Shown here piece after piece: positions 46,201-58,739 of a stretch of DNA of 64,000 bases. The notes below the pieces were generated by a model. That model made no database searches. It was not told the DNA's origin and saw only the letters and a program-made list of their open reading frames with translations. Numbering within the stretch: position 1 is the first letter of the stretch; every line of letters begins with the position of its first letter. The position numbers and the translations under genes were made by a program. This DNA comes from Blastomussa wellsi (Eukaryota; Cnidaria; Anthozoa; Scleractinia; Plerogyridae): assembly GCA_947652115.1 (NCBI GenBank), contig OX393563.1:6612229-6676228 (forward strand), read 5' to 3'.

Positions 46201-49200
46201 CTGTGGCCTATTGGTTAGCATGCTGGACTCCAGATCAGACCGTCTGAGTGCTAGCCCTACCCGGGGCACTAAGTTGGGTTCTTGGGAAAGACACTTTACT
46301 CTCACAGTGCCTCTCTCCACCCAGGTGTATAAATGCATACCGGTGAAATAATGCTGGGGGTAACCCTGTGATGAGAGAGACAGGGGTGATACAGTCAACT
46401 CTCTCTTAACGGACACCTTTATATGATGGACACCTATTAGACAGACACCTGGTGCTGGTCCCGGCCGTTTCTCAGTCATTTTACCATAACCAAACTCTCT
46501 GTAAGACGGACACCTCTATAAGACGGACAAAGGACACTTTGAAATCGTCAACGGACACTTGTGAGGTACTGAATGTTACCGAAAATTACAATTTAGGGAC
46601 AAAAAATTCTTAAATTACCAAGTACGTGACTCCAGACGCTTTAACACCAGACGTTTAACTGACAGCTCTTTCCTTTTTGGCGGAATACATACGTACAAGT
46701 TAAAATTAAATCAGTCATTGTCCCATTCAAAAAATAACTTGGAGGTGACAACCGAATTATATAGTAATCTAAAGCAGTTTTTTTTTCTTGCTTTCTTAGC
46801 AGAAAATTCCTGGGGTCATGTTACGTCGACTCTCTATAAGCCGGACACCTCTCTAAGATGGACAGCTGAGGCCGGTCCCGATGGTGTCCGTCTTAGAGAG
46901 AGCTGACTGTAGCAGTATTCATGGCTGCTACAGGGGATATATAAGCTACGGGAATAAGCTCCGGCAGTGTGGGACACGTGAACACGAGAGGTTTGGAGAG
47001 CATGAAAGAAGTGTAAGAGTTGCCCGAGGGCCCAGCTGAGAGAAACTCTAACTTCTCATCATGGGGGCTCTCCAAACTTCCCTGGTGCACCATAACTTGA
47101 TAGTGCACAGCTAAAAGGATGAACCAATAATTTTAATTGTTTTTAATTATTATATTGCCATTGGAAATGCACATGAAAATCCACACAAAAACATGTACAA
47201 GAAAAAATTTTCTGGTGAAAGGATTTGCTCATGCCATCAGCATGTGCTACTGACTTTAGTGTGTACAAACATACAGTGAAAGAATCTGCTTACCCCAGAA
47301 TCATGTGATAGAACCTTATAGCGTTCAGAAGGTTCCAGAGACACTGAATTAATAAGAGAGTCACTAGCAGTGGTAGAGTGTGAGTGGCTACTGCTGCTGC
47401 TGCTTCCACTCGCAGGTCCTGTAACAAAAGATCCAAATGTACCAAGCTCACCACCACTCCCTTTTGTGGTTTGAGGGTTTGACAGATTTGTACTTCCAAA
47501 TGAGTTAAATTCACCAAAATCCTGATTATAATCTTGCAAGGAACTCTTAGAAGAACTTGTTGGTGGTTGTTGTGATGGCTGGGGGTTGTCAAAGACGCCA
47601 AAGGGAACACTCTGTTCATTCTCTGTGGATTTAAACGTGCCAAAGTCATTGCTTTCTCCAAACTTGGACTGATGAGCTACTTCAAATCCTTCAAAGTCAG
47701 CAAATCCATCATCTGCTACCTGATTTTCTGTTTTTGCTGTTGGCTTCTCAACATTAAATACTCCAACCCCAGAGTTAAAATCAACATCTCTAAAAACACT
47801 ATATCTATCTTCAGATGCCTTTGCTGTACTGGCAGTTTGAGATGAGTCATTTCCAGACACCAGAAAACTTGCAAAATTATTTGTTGTTACTGTGGATTCC
47901 TGTTTCGTTTTATTTTCTGGGCCTTTTTCATTGGTTAAATTCTTTCCTAATTCCTTGCTCCCTGGCAGACTTTTGGCAATTTCTGGAGTAGATGGAACCA
48001 CATGACTGGAGAGTTTAAACTTCTCCAATGATGAAGCAAGCTTTTCAGAGCTGCTGGAGTTGAAGCTCATTGAGCTGTTATTGCTATTGGAAAATGGACC
48101 AGGACTGTGTTGAAAGTCACCAAAATCATCAGTTTCAGTAAGGTTTCTGCTATTAATGTTTGAAATGGATTTAGTTGCAGAATTTTCATTGGCTGCTTTG
48201 GAAAATAAGTTTACACCAGCAAGTTCAGATATTGCTGCCTTGCTTTGCAGTTCTCCACCAACTTGGAAATTTGCAAATCCTTCTGCAGGTTTCTCCAGGA
48301 CGGCTTCCTCTTTTGGCTTTTGTATTGATACAGCATCAAACCTGCCAGTTCCAGATTCCTTTCCAGTCTGGAAATCACCAAAATCATCTTCCCGGGAAGT
48401 TGCAACAATAGTAGAAGGATTAAAACCAGAACTGGTTGTGCTACTTCCAGTCTGGAAATTGCCAGCTTCTTTTGATTGACTGTTTTGTTGGTTGATATCA
48501 CTTATAGTGCTCCCACTAAATGAAGCTGCTTTACTCTTGAAATCGGCAAAGTCATTCTGATTCAAACGATGCCCCAAGATAGAAGGAACAGATATTGAGT
48601 TATTGTTGAAACTAGCCTGGCCTTGGAAGTCACCAAACCCTTCCAGCTGTGGATGAAAATATAGAGACATTGTTACCAAAAACACAGATGATAAACAAGA
48701 AATGCTACGGTTCTGTCATTTATATGTAGTCATTAAATTCCCTCTTTCTCTAAAATCAGCAGGTGCAATAGTCTAATGGTTAGCAAGCTGGACTCTGGAT
48801 CGGACGGTCTAAGTTCAAGCCCTGGCTGGGACTGTGTTGTGTACTTGGGCAATTTTACTGTCATAGTGCCTCTTCATCCAGGTGTATAAATGGGTACCAG
48901 CAAAATAATGCTGGGGGTAACCCTGTGATGCACTAGCATCCCATCCTGGGGGGAGTAGTTGCTTCATGTTTCAGAAACCAAGATAAGCTCTGGCCTGATG
49001 GGCCCAGGGGGTACTCGCATTATACAGGAAGGGGGGGGGGGGGGCTGATGGGCCACTAGGCTCGTATGCAGACTTAACTAAAATGGGATTCTCCCATCTT
49101 CATTTTTATCGTTGCTTGACTCAAAGTTTTGGACACTTTTGACTCTGAGGGTGTATGAAATAAAACTAATGCACCTTGTTTGGGGTAAAACTCTGATTGG

Positions 49201-52200
49201 CTTCACTCTGGACATGCCCAGCAGTACTGTTGACTTGTGTTCTGTTCCATCCAGTGCTCTGTTGATTGATGCCACCTTGAAATAAAGGCACTTCAGCAGG
49301 TGGAGGGCCAGTGTTCATAATAGGTTGATCACCTGACTGGAATTCTCCAAATTTGTCTTTGGAATCCACAAAAGGGGAAGCTGTAATGCTGGTTATTTCA
49401 GGCTGATCAACAGCTCTGAATACACTATACTTATCATTAGGGTAAAGAGAATGATCACTGGAGGTGCTGCTGTGATGTGCTTTTGATGCATCGCTCTCCA
49501 CCATTCTGATACTTTGAGATCCTTCATGCGATGGCTCCGAGAAACTCCAGCCACGCCCTTTAGTCTAGAAATGCAAAATATCATGGACAGTTTATCACAG
49601 CAAATGTGAAAATTATCTAGTAATATACTGGTAGTCCAGGAATTATTAAAAGTTTAGTGCCATTTGTTAACTCTACCAATAATAATTTATTAATAAAAAG
49701 ACCAGTATGATCAGAGCAAATAAACAATAACTGAACAAAACAAAAGTCGTTTTTCAATACCATAATTAATGTATGTTATGGGGTCATGAGGGATTCTGCC
49801 TGATGACATTTACCTTTGCACTGCATAAACTCTGCATAGTGGAGTCACTTTTTGAGTGAAGCCTTTATTTATATAGGGTTCTCCTTAAGATGAGCAATTA
49901 AAACTGCTATCAACAGACCAAGCATAAGGCATATAAGCCGAGGGGTTGAGGAGGGCTGCATCCCTCACTTCAAAAAATTGTTGACATTTTTCGGGCAATG
50001 TGCTCAGGATTTGGGCAACTACAGTTTGAAGAAAACTAACAAAAAATGACTGTCCAAAGCTGGTGTTCAGATGAAAATGTAGACTGCTTAATCAGAATTT
50101 TCAGTACCATTCTCCCTGTGTGCCACGATGACAACCCACATTGTGCTTACAAGCTTTAGTCAGTGAACCACTTTTGAATATTGTAAAAGTTTCACTAACC
50201 ATGCAAATTATGAACATCTCGGTTTTTAATGCGATTTGCGGGAGTTTGAATGCCTGTTAAATGCTCACATATTCGGACATTGTGTGTTATTTTCGGACAA
50301 AGTTGCCTGTATGCCTATGAGAGCAGGCCCTGATAAATGGAAGATATTGGACAAGTCTGAATGCCCCAGTTTACAATTGGTTCATGCTTTAGCGTGCACT
50401 ATCGAGTTATGGAGCACGTGGGAAGTTTGGAGAGCACGAAAGAAGCGTAAGAGTTGCCTGAGGTGACAGCCGAGGGCAACTCTAGCTTCTTCCGACGCAG
50501 AAAACGGACAACAACATCAGAAGTGATTGTTTGCGGTAAGCGAAATATTAAGCAACATAGGAATTGGTTTTATTTCAAATTTTCTGTTGAAAGCTCGAGT
50601 TTTATTTTACTGCAGTTTAAATACAAAATTCTTTATTTTTCACGCTCAAGAATGGCACTTTTATTTAACAATTATTTGCTGATTAAATACAAAATTCTCT
50701 TAACTACAGAGAAGAAAACGTGCGTTTCTATTGGTTAATTTACAACACGCCACATTTTCAGTTTCTGTAAGAAAACGCACAGTTCGCACAAAATTTCGAA
50801 CAAAGACTCGGTTTGAGTAAACACTGAAAACAGTATGACAGTAAATGTCAACAAGTGTGACTAAAATTTGATCCAAGAGTGACGTGGACATTTTGAACGG
50901 TTTAGTTGTTGAAGAAAGATCCGAAGCCGCTTATGGTTTTCTTAGTTGCAGTGGACACAACGATGCTGTTTTCCTGCACTTCTTTCTGGATGTTTATGAT
51001 GGTGACAGCAAGAGATTTGGATCTGTCAGATGTCAAGCTTCTCGAAAGGACTTCGCTGCAGGTGCGGAGCTGTGATGTCGATATGCTAATGCTATCAGTG
51101 TGCACTATCGGGATTTTGAGCACGCTTACGTATACTGAATTTGATTGCACGGCTCTGCTAGCTATGTTATAAACATATTTGGTAAATCATAAACTGAAAG
51201 CTTAGTGTAACACACCTGTAACACATCCTCTGGGATTGTTGGAATAGGAGCAGCCTTACATGTTGCAAGTTTCTCAAGAGTGAGTCGTTCTGTTTTCAAA
51301 CCAGCCTGTTGTGACACAAAACTATGACAATCAATTTTAATAAAAACAGGCTTTCTAAAAATGAAATACCGCAAAGTTGCAGTGTACTGGATAAAATTGA
51401 TGTCAAGTGTATTTTTTGTGAACTTTTGATAAGAAACCACTTTTTGGTTGCCAAATCCAAAGTTTAGACAGAAAAAATTTGAATTTTTCTTTCTTTAACA
51501 TCAATAATAATAATAATAATAATAATTATAAGTTGTTTTTGGCTTTTTTGAAAAGTAAAATATAACAAATGCTTTGAAATATTTCATTCATAGTCGCTTT
51601 AAAAATACCATCACTCAAACGTGTTTCAGAAGTAAATCTACACTGAGGGTACATACCTGCCCCAAGGCAACTAATCCCAGCACAATCCTTAGCTCAAGCA
51701 GGTTTAGCTGGCCTGGCGCTGCTCGGTTAGCCCTGTTCCAAATATGCCCCAGTTGGTCACGTGGAAGATCAGATGCCATGAGAATTGGAAATAACTGATT
51801 GGTGTCTATAGCATTGTACATATCTGTTGTCTTCTCTGCTATCTCCTTATAAATACCTGGCAGATCTGTGCCGTGTATGCACCAATCAGGAAGGGTTACT
51901 CCGTACAGCAACTCAAGCTTTCTCTCAGGGCTATCTTCAACTTCAGGAACTGCAGAATGTTAAAATACAGTCTATTGTCTACATGTATTCACTGGACACA
52001 AGATAAGATTCAGGATGAAGCTTCAAAGACATTTTTCATTACTACAGTCCATACTAGTTCACATAAATTTATTGTTTAGCCCCAAGATAGAAATTACAAA
52101 TTCCCCTTCCTATTTAAGGCTCGTTTACAGTAGGGAGCGGGGCAGATGGATGACCACTGTGTAATAAGCAGTACTTGATTTTGTATTCTATAACAAAGAT

Positions 52201-55200
52201 TCAAATTGTGATATGTTGTTAATAAATTACTGGTGCTTATGAAAACCACAAATCCTTAATCCTAACCTGGTTCCTGGGTAGAGTCTGCAAGTCCTTGCTG
52301 TATAGTAGCCTGTTCATTAGATGGTACAGGCACTGCACCAGGGTGTGGAGGTCCAGATCCAAAACCACCACCATGAGGGCCTATAGTGGATGCCGCATGT
52401 ATACTTCCTGTAGTGGGCAGAATACCACCTCCCTGATTTCCCACATTGACCTGATTATGAGGCATCTCTGGCTGCGGTAATACTCCTCCACTCGGCACAT
52501 GTCTGGCGACATTTGACATCATATCTGGTATGCTACCAGTCCTAGCTCTAGAGGTGTCAACTGTAAATTGGGTCATTTGCCCCGCATGGGTGGGTACACC
52601 TGGTGTGCTACCAGCTCTTTGTCTGGAGCTATCTCCTGGTAAATAACTCATTTGGCCTCCTTGAGACACATTAGATGATCCACCCCACAAGGCTGCTGCC
52701 GGAGCACCAATACTTGTCATGTGATCAGCTGATGCTGTTTGCACTTCATGAGTTGGTGGGACTGCTGACACACCTTGTGTTGGCAGAAAACTGTGCTGAG
52801 CTGTAGTGGATATGCTAGAAGCTGGGATGTTCCTGGACTTTTCTAAGGTAGCACCATGCCATGACTGCGCTTGAGAGAACACATTTGTATCTTGAGGAGG
52901 GGCAGGCACAGTACCAGGTCCCATGACTGGAAAGGATCCACCTGTCACAAATGGAAAGGAATTTTCAATCAATGAAACTGCCGTATGTAGATAAAAACTT
53001 AATACATGTTAGTGTTACAGGTCAAATTTAAATTCAGGTTATTTTTAAAAACTAGATTAACATTTTAAACTAACTATTTTTATTGTATAAAACAGAGGAC
53101 TAGTGTTCAAGTTTGTGTAATAATTATAACTTTTACATTAGGCTTTGGGTTAGAATTCAAGCTTGTGTAAGTTCTTGTACTGCCTCATTTTAACTCTTGA
53201 GAGTATACTAAATATTACCTAATAAATGATATATTTGATGTCATTGCTCAATTTATGTTATCTGAAAGTAACACACCTCCAAACTGCATTGGCTGTGGTG
53301 CCTCTTGAAAGTCACTAAAGTCTCCATCATTGCTTCCCTGGCCTGGAAAGGATGGATCGTGTCGAAAGACACCAAAGTCATCCAAGCCACCAGCTTGTTC
53401 AGATGATAGTACACTTGCTGGACTCCCCTGGGGAGTCATATGTCCTGACGTCATAAACCCTGAACCCCACTGGCCAGGAGCTAGATTTGAATGATGGCTA
53501 CCACTTCCACCAGGTCTAGAAACTGTTTCAGAGTATAAAAATGGCTGTGAGTTTCCTAATTAATAAATATCAAAATCAAGGTAAAGAAAAGTCTGCATAC
53601 TAGCCTAATGATTTATCAGGCCAGAGCTCATCCCACTTTCCTTAGCAGCAAAGAGAATCTCTACTCCTCCTTGGATTATGGGCTGCTAGCATTAAATTTG
53701 CTAGACAAACACATTTATACACCTGAGTGGAGAGAGGCACCGTGAGAGTATTTAAAGTGTCTTCACCAAGAACCCTAACGCAGTGCTCCAGCCTGCATTA
53801 AATTTGCTTGACAAACACATTTATACACCTGAGTGGAGAGAGGCACCGTGAGAGTATTTAAAGTGTCTTCACAAAGAACCCTAACGCAGTGGTCCAGCCT
53901 GCATTACATTTGCTCAACAAACATATTTTATACACCTGAGTGGAGAGAGGCACCGTGAGAGTATTTAAAGTGTCTTCACCAAGAACCCTAACGCAGTGGT
54001 CCAGCCTGCATTAAATTTGCTCAACAAACACATTTTATACACCTGAGTGGAGAGAGGCACAGTGAGAGTATTTAAAGTGTCTTCACCAAGAACCCTAACG
54101 CAGTGCTCCAGCCTGCATTAAATTTGCTTGACAAACACATTTATACACCTGAGTGGAGAGAGACACTGTGAGAGTATTTAAAGTGTCTTCACCAAGAACC
54201 CTAACGCAGTGCTCCAGCCTGCATTAAATTTGCTTGACAAACACATTTATACACCTGAGTGGAGAGAGGCACCGTAAGAGTATTTAAAGTGTCTTCACCA
54301 AGAACCCTAACGCAGTGCTCCAGCCAAGACTCAGCCCTGGACTGCTCAATATAGAGTGCAATGCACTTTAACCATTAAGCTACCGCATCTCCCAGAGCAT
54401 TATATTGCCATTAGTGTAGAAAGATTAGAATCATTTATTGTTCATATATGTGTACAGTACTTACAAACACTTGTTGGCTTTGCAGCAACAGATTTGGGAG
54501 TCGTCTCCTTGCCAATAGGTCCAATTAAATCACTCATTGAGGAGCTTCCACTCTGCTTATTTCTACCAAACAAACTATCCAAGGCATCTGTGCTTGTGAC
54601 TTTTTTAGCACTGAAAGACTGCTGCAGTTTCCACTGTTTAGCTTCAAATTGCTTTTTCTTTATCACTTCCTCTTGTTTCTTCATGTTTTCTTCAGCTTGT
54701 TTTCTTTGCTGATCAATCCTTATTTGCTGCTGCTTTGGAAACTGATGGCCCAGCTGTACATTTGAAGGAAGAGCTCCAATTTGTAGTCCTATCTGAGGTC
54801 CCATCTGAGGTCTCATTTGAGGTCCCATTTGAGGTCCGATTTGAGGCCCAATTTGAGACCCTATTTGAGGTCCAATTTGAGGCCCCATCTGATGATCCAT
54901 TTGAGACCTCATCTGTGGGTTCATTTGAGGGCCCACTGGTTGCCCCATCTGAGGACCCATGGGTACTCTCATCTGATGGCCAGGAAATTGCTAATACAAA
55001 TAAGGAGCATAAACCAACTGAAGAAATTCATAGGTCAACACAAAAATACAGTCATGTTTCTTGGAATACATATACATATTATCCAAAGTAGTGATTGTTC
55101 ATACTTAGGAGTATTTTTGATTGACCCTATTCTGGGATAAGAAGAGTTGGAAAATCCAAAAGTCTGTTTGATTGAGTCAATATATTTTATTCTTTTTCCA

Positions 55201-57231
55201 AGAATATACAGAATGTATTCTGCTAGAGGGAGGAGAATACCCAGTCTAAATATGGGTTATTGGCCAAGTGTGAGGTCAAGACGACATGCGTGCTTATGGA
55301 CCGAGACAAAGTTGAGGTCCACAAGTTACACACAAAAAAGAATGAGGCCAGTAACCTGCCATCTTGACAGAACAAGCTTGGACAATAAAAGGATTTATTA
55401 TATGACCCGAAGGACACCAAATACAGGAAATGATTACGCCGGATCAGAAGCCATCGAGGAGGTCAAGATGGCTCCATCTCGACCACTCGCGTCGCCAATC
55501 ATAGCATGTGATTTGTTTCATCTTGATCGCTACAGAGTCAGAAATATAATAAAGAATAATGACGGCATTGCATCTTTATATTCCCACGTCTTTTTAAACA
55601 ACAAAAAAAATGCTGCCACCTGTGGTGAAGAAAATTACCTTTTACTCCAACACATTTTTGTTGCCATATATTAATCAGTATTTTCGTATAACAAACCACT
55701 GCCTTAGCGTTATACCGTGGACATAGTTTCCTTGACCTAAGGATGGAATAGCTCTCCTTGAATACATATGGTAATCCAGAATATATTCTTATTCCAGAAT
55801 GAGGTCAATCAAATGAACCCTCAGACTTGAATAAAAGGTAAAACCAAAAAAAAAAACACTTTCACTTTAAAGAAATATTTTACAATTTCTTCTGAAGCCT
55901 TATCTAATAATTATAGGATAAATGATAGTATTCAATTAATTGTTAGTTGTTAGTTGGATTGACTATGTCATCAGCTTTCTAGTTGCATGTTTAACTTTGC
56001 CTCTGACAGCATAGCCTCTCAATCTGCCCTCCCTCCCGGAAGTCACAATTTTTTCTTTAAACAAGTAGTTTTTTCTAAACATGTCTCTCAATTGATTGAT
56101 GTGCGTAAATAATTACCTGGCTTTGTTGAGGACCAAACCCTTGGACACCGTAAGATTGGCTCAGTTGAAATCCTCCCATACGCTGCCTTGGAACTGGCAT
56201 TTGGCCAAAGTTACCTTAAAAATCAACCAATCCTGGTAAGATAATTATGCTACAGTAGCTGTGTGTCTCAATCATCTCAGCTAAAGGTGTTGGCAAAGTG
56301 CAAGCTATTGAGCTATTTGAACTCTACTGGGCAAAGTTGTTTGAAGTGAACATTTTAAGTCAGGCTGTAAATTAAATGAAACAAAAGAAGGGATATCAAA
56401 TGGGGTAACTGCAGAATACCCTGTCACATCGAGCCCATTACTGAAAAGAGGTGGCCATGCAAAACACAGTACAAAGGAAATCTTACCGTTGGTTATGTAG
56501 TATGCAGTACTCAGTGAGTAATGAATGCATGAGTGGAAGACATCTGTTTCACTGGCTACACGGTATGCAGTACACATGAGTAATGAATGCAAGAGTGGCA
56601 AATAACTGTTTCTCTGGTTTGCTTTTAGAATGAAAATTATCCATATTTGTGTTTAACATCTCTGGTGTTTCACACTTAGAATGAAGAATATACACTGTGC
56701 TTTCTCACTGCGTACTGTTTAGCAAGCACATAACATTGCTATGTTATGTGCTTTTTTTGTTAATTTTCCATTGAATTAATAAATTAAATAAATTACATAC
56801 TTGGCTACGTGTACGAAATATAGATCGAGTGGCAGGCTGTTCTGCTGTTCTGCAAATGACCTGAGGAAACGCTATAAGGGGCTAGACTGAATCACGAGAT
56901 ATCACCGGGAACTGTTGTAAAACTTGATTTTCATGAAACAATTCATATTCACGGAGGTGAAACAAAAATTTAGTATAACTTAAAAACGACGTTTAATTTG
57001 ATCTTAATTGATTAGACATGCGATTTATAAAGCCTATAGACGAGTCAACAGTTAAAACGCACCAATTTTACGTTCTGAGTAGGTTATTTTATCATCCTTT
57101 AACAACGTTTTGCTGCGATCTCTTAAATATTAAATATTTACGAGACATTAATTGACAACAAAGCGAGGAAATCCCCTACCTTGATTTTGACGAAACATTT
57201 GCCCTTGGTTGTTGAAGTTATTAAAGGCCAT
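43219..57231 (-). CDS. SYNRG: Gamma-synergin, EH-domain AP-1 partner, 13 exons
   Basis: Exons in transcript order: 57231-57180, 56214-56117, 54990-54465, 53522-53277, 52941-52267, 51949-51657, 51305-51216, 49564-49175, 48646-47294, 45954-45804, 45267-45211, 44268-44177, 43455-43219. All junctions keep frame; 1,419 residues against about 1,314 in human. The product is a cytosolic trans-Golgi/endosome coat accessory protein that binds the AP-1 gamma ear (family knowledge). Residues ~52-110 are a Met/Gly/Pro/Gln repeat, followed by a Lys/Gln-rich helix. The EH domain is about residues 545-630 (DTNQLFPILMASDLPRDQLG, IWNRANRAAPGQLNLLEL). Many acidic-Phe motifs (DDFGVF, GDFSDFQEA, DDFGDFQTG, DGFADFEGF) fit gamma-ear ligands. 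The C-terminus has ACGLCLLNV and KYGGRQYHSTCANFWCNRV, a Cys-bearing module nearly identical in human. No domain is missing. Confidence 0.95.
43541..43640 (+). mobile_element. tRNA-derived SINE, family D
   Basis: The head GAGTTCTTGTAGGTCAGTGG (box A), AGAGTGCCCGCC and box B GGGTTCGATTCC end in GAGGACTC, which pairs with the 5' GAGTTCTT. The tail is TTTTTCTTTGTCCCACGCTC. The anticodon arm (CCGCCCAGTGTTCGGGTGG) is distorted. Only one copy in the window. In the last SYNRG intron. Confidence 0.65.
46193..46975 (+). mobile_element. SINE family A split by a pogo-like element
   Basis: The head CTGTGGCCTATTGGTTAGCA and the body GCTGGGGGTAACCCTGTGAT stop at 46,389. GCAGTATTCATGGCTGC and GGGAATAAGCTCCGGCAG, the family 3' end, resume at 46,912. 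The 522 bases between are the next feature. In SYNRG intron 9. Confidence 0.7.
46390..46911. mobile_element. Pogo/Tigger-like non-autonomous element
   Basis: TACAGTCAACTCTCTCTTAA at the left and TTAGAGAGAGCTGACTGTA at the right are inverted ends. Both ends carry GGACACC/GGTGTCC blocks, repeated inside. TA at each end is the expected Tc1/mariner-superfamily target. There is no transposase frame in 522 bases. Confidence 0.75.
46976..47108. mobile_element. Palindromic MITE, AAGTTTGGAGAGC family
   Basis: GGTTTGGAGAGCATGAAAGA and GTAAGAGTTGCCC in the left arm mirror AACTCTAACTTCTCATCATG and GCTCTCCAAACTTCCC in the right arm, ending ATAACTTGATAGTGCAC. The left arm of another copy (GTGCACTATCGAGTTATGGA, AGTTTGGAGAGCACGAAAGA) is at 50,394-50,490. 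Confidence 0.65.
48762..49068 (+). mobile_element. SINE family A copy with a 14-G run
   Basis: Nearly full length: head ATAGTCTAATGGTTAGCAAG, body GGGGGTAACCCTGTGATGCA and CTAGCATCCCATCCTGGGGG, end CTGGCCTGATGGGCC. The end is duplicated after a (G)14 tract at 49,031-49,044. In SYNRG intron 8. Confidence 0.75.
50394..50490. mobile_element. MITE left arm, AAGTTTGGAGAGC family
   Basis: GTGCACTATCGAGTTATGGA, then AGTTTGGAGAGCACGAAAGA and GTAAGAGTTGCC. Another GTGCACTATCGGGATTTTGA at 51,101 stands in the same orientation, so this copy is rearranged. In SYNRG intron 7. Confidence 0.5.
53610..54393 (-). mobile_element. SINE family A with an internal segment amplified about six times
   Basis: The family 3' end (GGCCAGAGCTCATCCC on the plus strand) is at about 53,619 and the 5' head (TTAACCATTAAGCTACCGC) ends near 54,393. 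Between them the unit running from GCATTAAATTTGCT through CACCTGAGTGGAGAGAGGCA to AACGCAGTG repeats from 53,690 to about 54,325. Unit starts at 53,690, 53,795, 53,901, 54,008, 54,115 and 54,221 give a 105-107 base period. Copies differ by few bases. It fills the intron between SYNRG exons 3 and 4. Confidence 0.9.
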
Positions 57232-57400
57232 TGTATCCTGTACTGTGCTTTGGTAATAGGCTTCCTTTTCCTGATGTTTCAAGCACCAAAACTAAAGTAA
57301 TGTTGTATGGCTAAAGAAAATGGACTGAGTCTCCGACAAGCCAACATTCCTTCCGCGATGCAACAGGTCGCCATCTTGGATTGGCCGTATGTACGTCAAA
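57232..57400 (-). promoter_or_regulatory. SYNRG promoter with YY1 and CCAAT motifs
   Basis: GCCATCTTG (57,370-57,378, a YY1 site) runs directly into GATTGG (an inverted CCAAT box), about 140 bases upstream of the ATG. No TATA box seen. Confidence 0.45.
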
Positions 57401-58036
57401 TATGGAGCATCCAAATGTAACCACGACTGATCTCCGGCTTGAAGCAAAACCTGGAAATCCGTCTGTGTTCGCAGGCTAGTACCCTTGGAAAAGGCGGGGT
57501 ACGGGGTACCGGGATCGGGGTGATGGGGTACCGGGGTCTTTGGAAAACACGTCACAAAAACCCTTCAGATGACGTAAGGGACGGAAATTCCTGGAAATTA
57601 AAAAGTAGGTTGTGACAGGCCTGCTCGACTCCCGCTGTTCGCTATTGTGCAAGATCTTTGCCTTAAGAGTTTTGATCTAACAGCGCTTTGCTTTTCGTGT
57701 ACGAGATAATGGGAGGTTCTTCAAATATCTCCCTCAGCAGCGGCTTGCTTTGTATCAAATGCCATTTATTCATCAAAAACTTTATTTAAATTAGGTACCG
57801 CTGCGCGTGTTATTATAATTAGTGTCATTAGTCAGCAGAGGCACAAATGGGGAAAAGATTATTGGCCCGTCATATCTTTTTGCGAGCACGATCACCTGAA
57901 TGTTTTTATTGCATTTTTCGAATCAGTTCTTGGTAGGGAACATTCAGGAAAAGTCTGAAAAAAAACGCTCGACAACTGCTGTTTCTAAAGAATCACCTTC
58001 CAAAAACGCTTAAACCGAAAAACGCTTTACTCTTGT

Positions 58037-58152
58037 AGCCTCTCTCTGTATAACAGGATACCGACAAAATTGCTGGGGGTAACGTTGCAATGGACTAGCA
58101 TCCCATCCAGGGGGGAGTAAAAGCACTCCCAGTCGCTTCATGCTACGACGAT
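58037..58152 (+). mobile_element. SINE family A, 5'-truncated
   Basis: GCTGGGGGTAACGTTGCAAT, GGACTAGCATCCCATCCAGG and the GGGGAGTAA, CGCTTCATGCTACG end are intact. The head is missing. Confidence 0.75.
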
Positions 58153-58739
58153 AGAAAAAAAAATCCGAATTTGAAAAGGGTCAAGTAGTAGTATTTTCAA
58201 GGGTCAAGTAAGCCATTTGTTGTAGTGTATAGACTGGCGGCAATATTTTGTCCACATCCAAGGGAATTTATTTCCAACTTTGAACTTCAAGAGAACTTTT
58301 AGCCATTTTGAAAATTCCTCGACATTCGCAAATTTGCGAATAGACTGGCACGAGCAGTTCGAGAAAGATTACACAAACCAATCAAAGTCAGCGATAAGGA
58401 CAGGATAAAAGGGATCAAAAAGCCAGTGAACTGGACGCTTTGTCCATTTAGCCATTCTTTATTAACACAAGCATTTCTTTATACAGAAAGCGCATCGTGG
58501 AATTCCAAATATAAGTAAACAAGTATATTAATTGCTATTGCTAGTAACTAAACTAAAATAATCTAAACCTCTTATAGATAATATCTTGAAGAACCTATCA
58601 CAACTTAATTCAGTTAAATTAATTTCATACAACTCTGCAAGTAATTCCTTTTCACGGCAGCCATGTTCTTGAATTTTCTGGCTGCTTAACCGTCCGCGAT
58701 GCAAAATTCCCAACAAGCCTGGCAATCATTTTTTCTACC

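Noticed and set aside
50884..51172. Two overlapping plus-strand frames in a SYNRG intron
   Set aside because: They overlap on the same strand in different frames and lie between MITE fragments (GTGCACTATCG blocks at 50,394 and 51,101). No homolog recognised.
53690..54325. Regular repeats suggesting a CRISPR-like array
   Set aside because: The units are contiguous ~106-base copies without unique spacers, inside a SINE in an animal intron.
55147..55674. Open frame of 175 residues on the plus strand inside a SYNRG intron
   Set aside because: No recognisable domain. Its DNA (AAGCTTGGACAATAAAAGGATTTATTATATG region) resembles the MITE family at 18,431. Probably repeat-derived.
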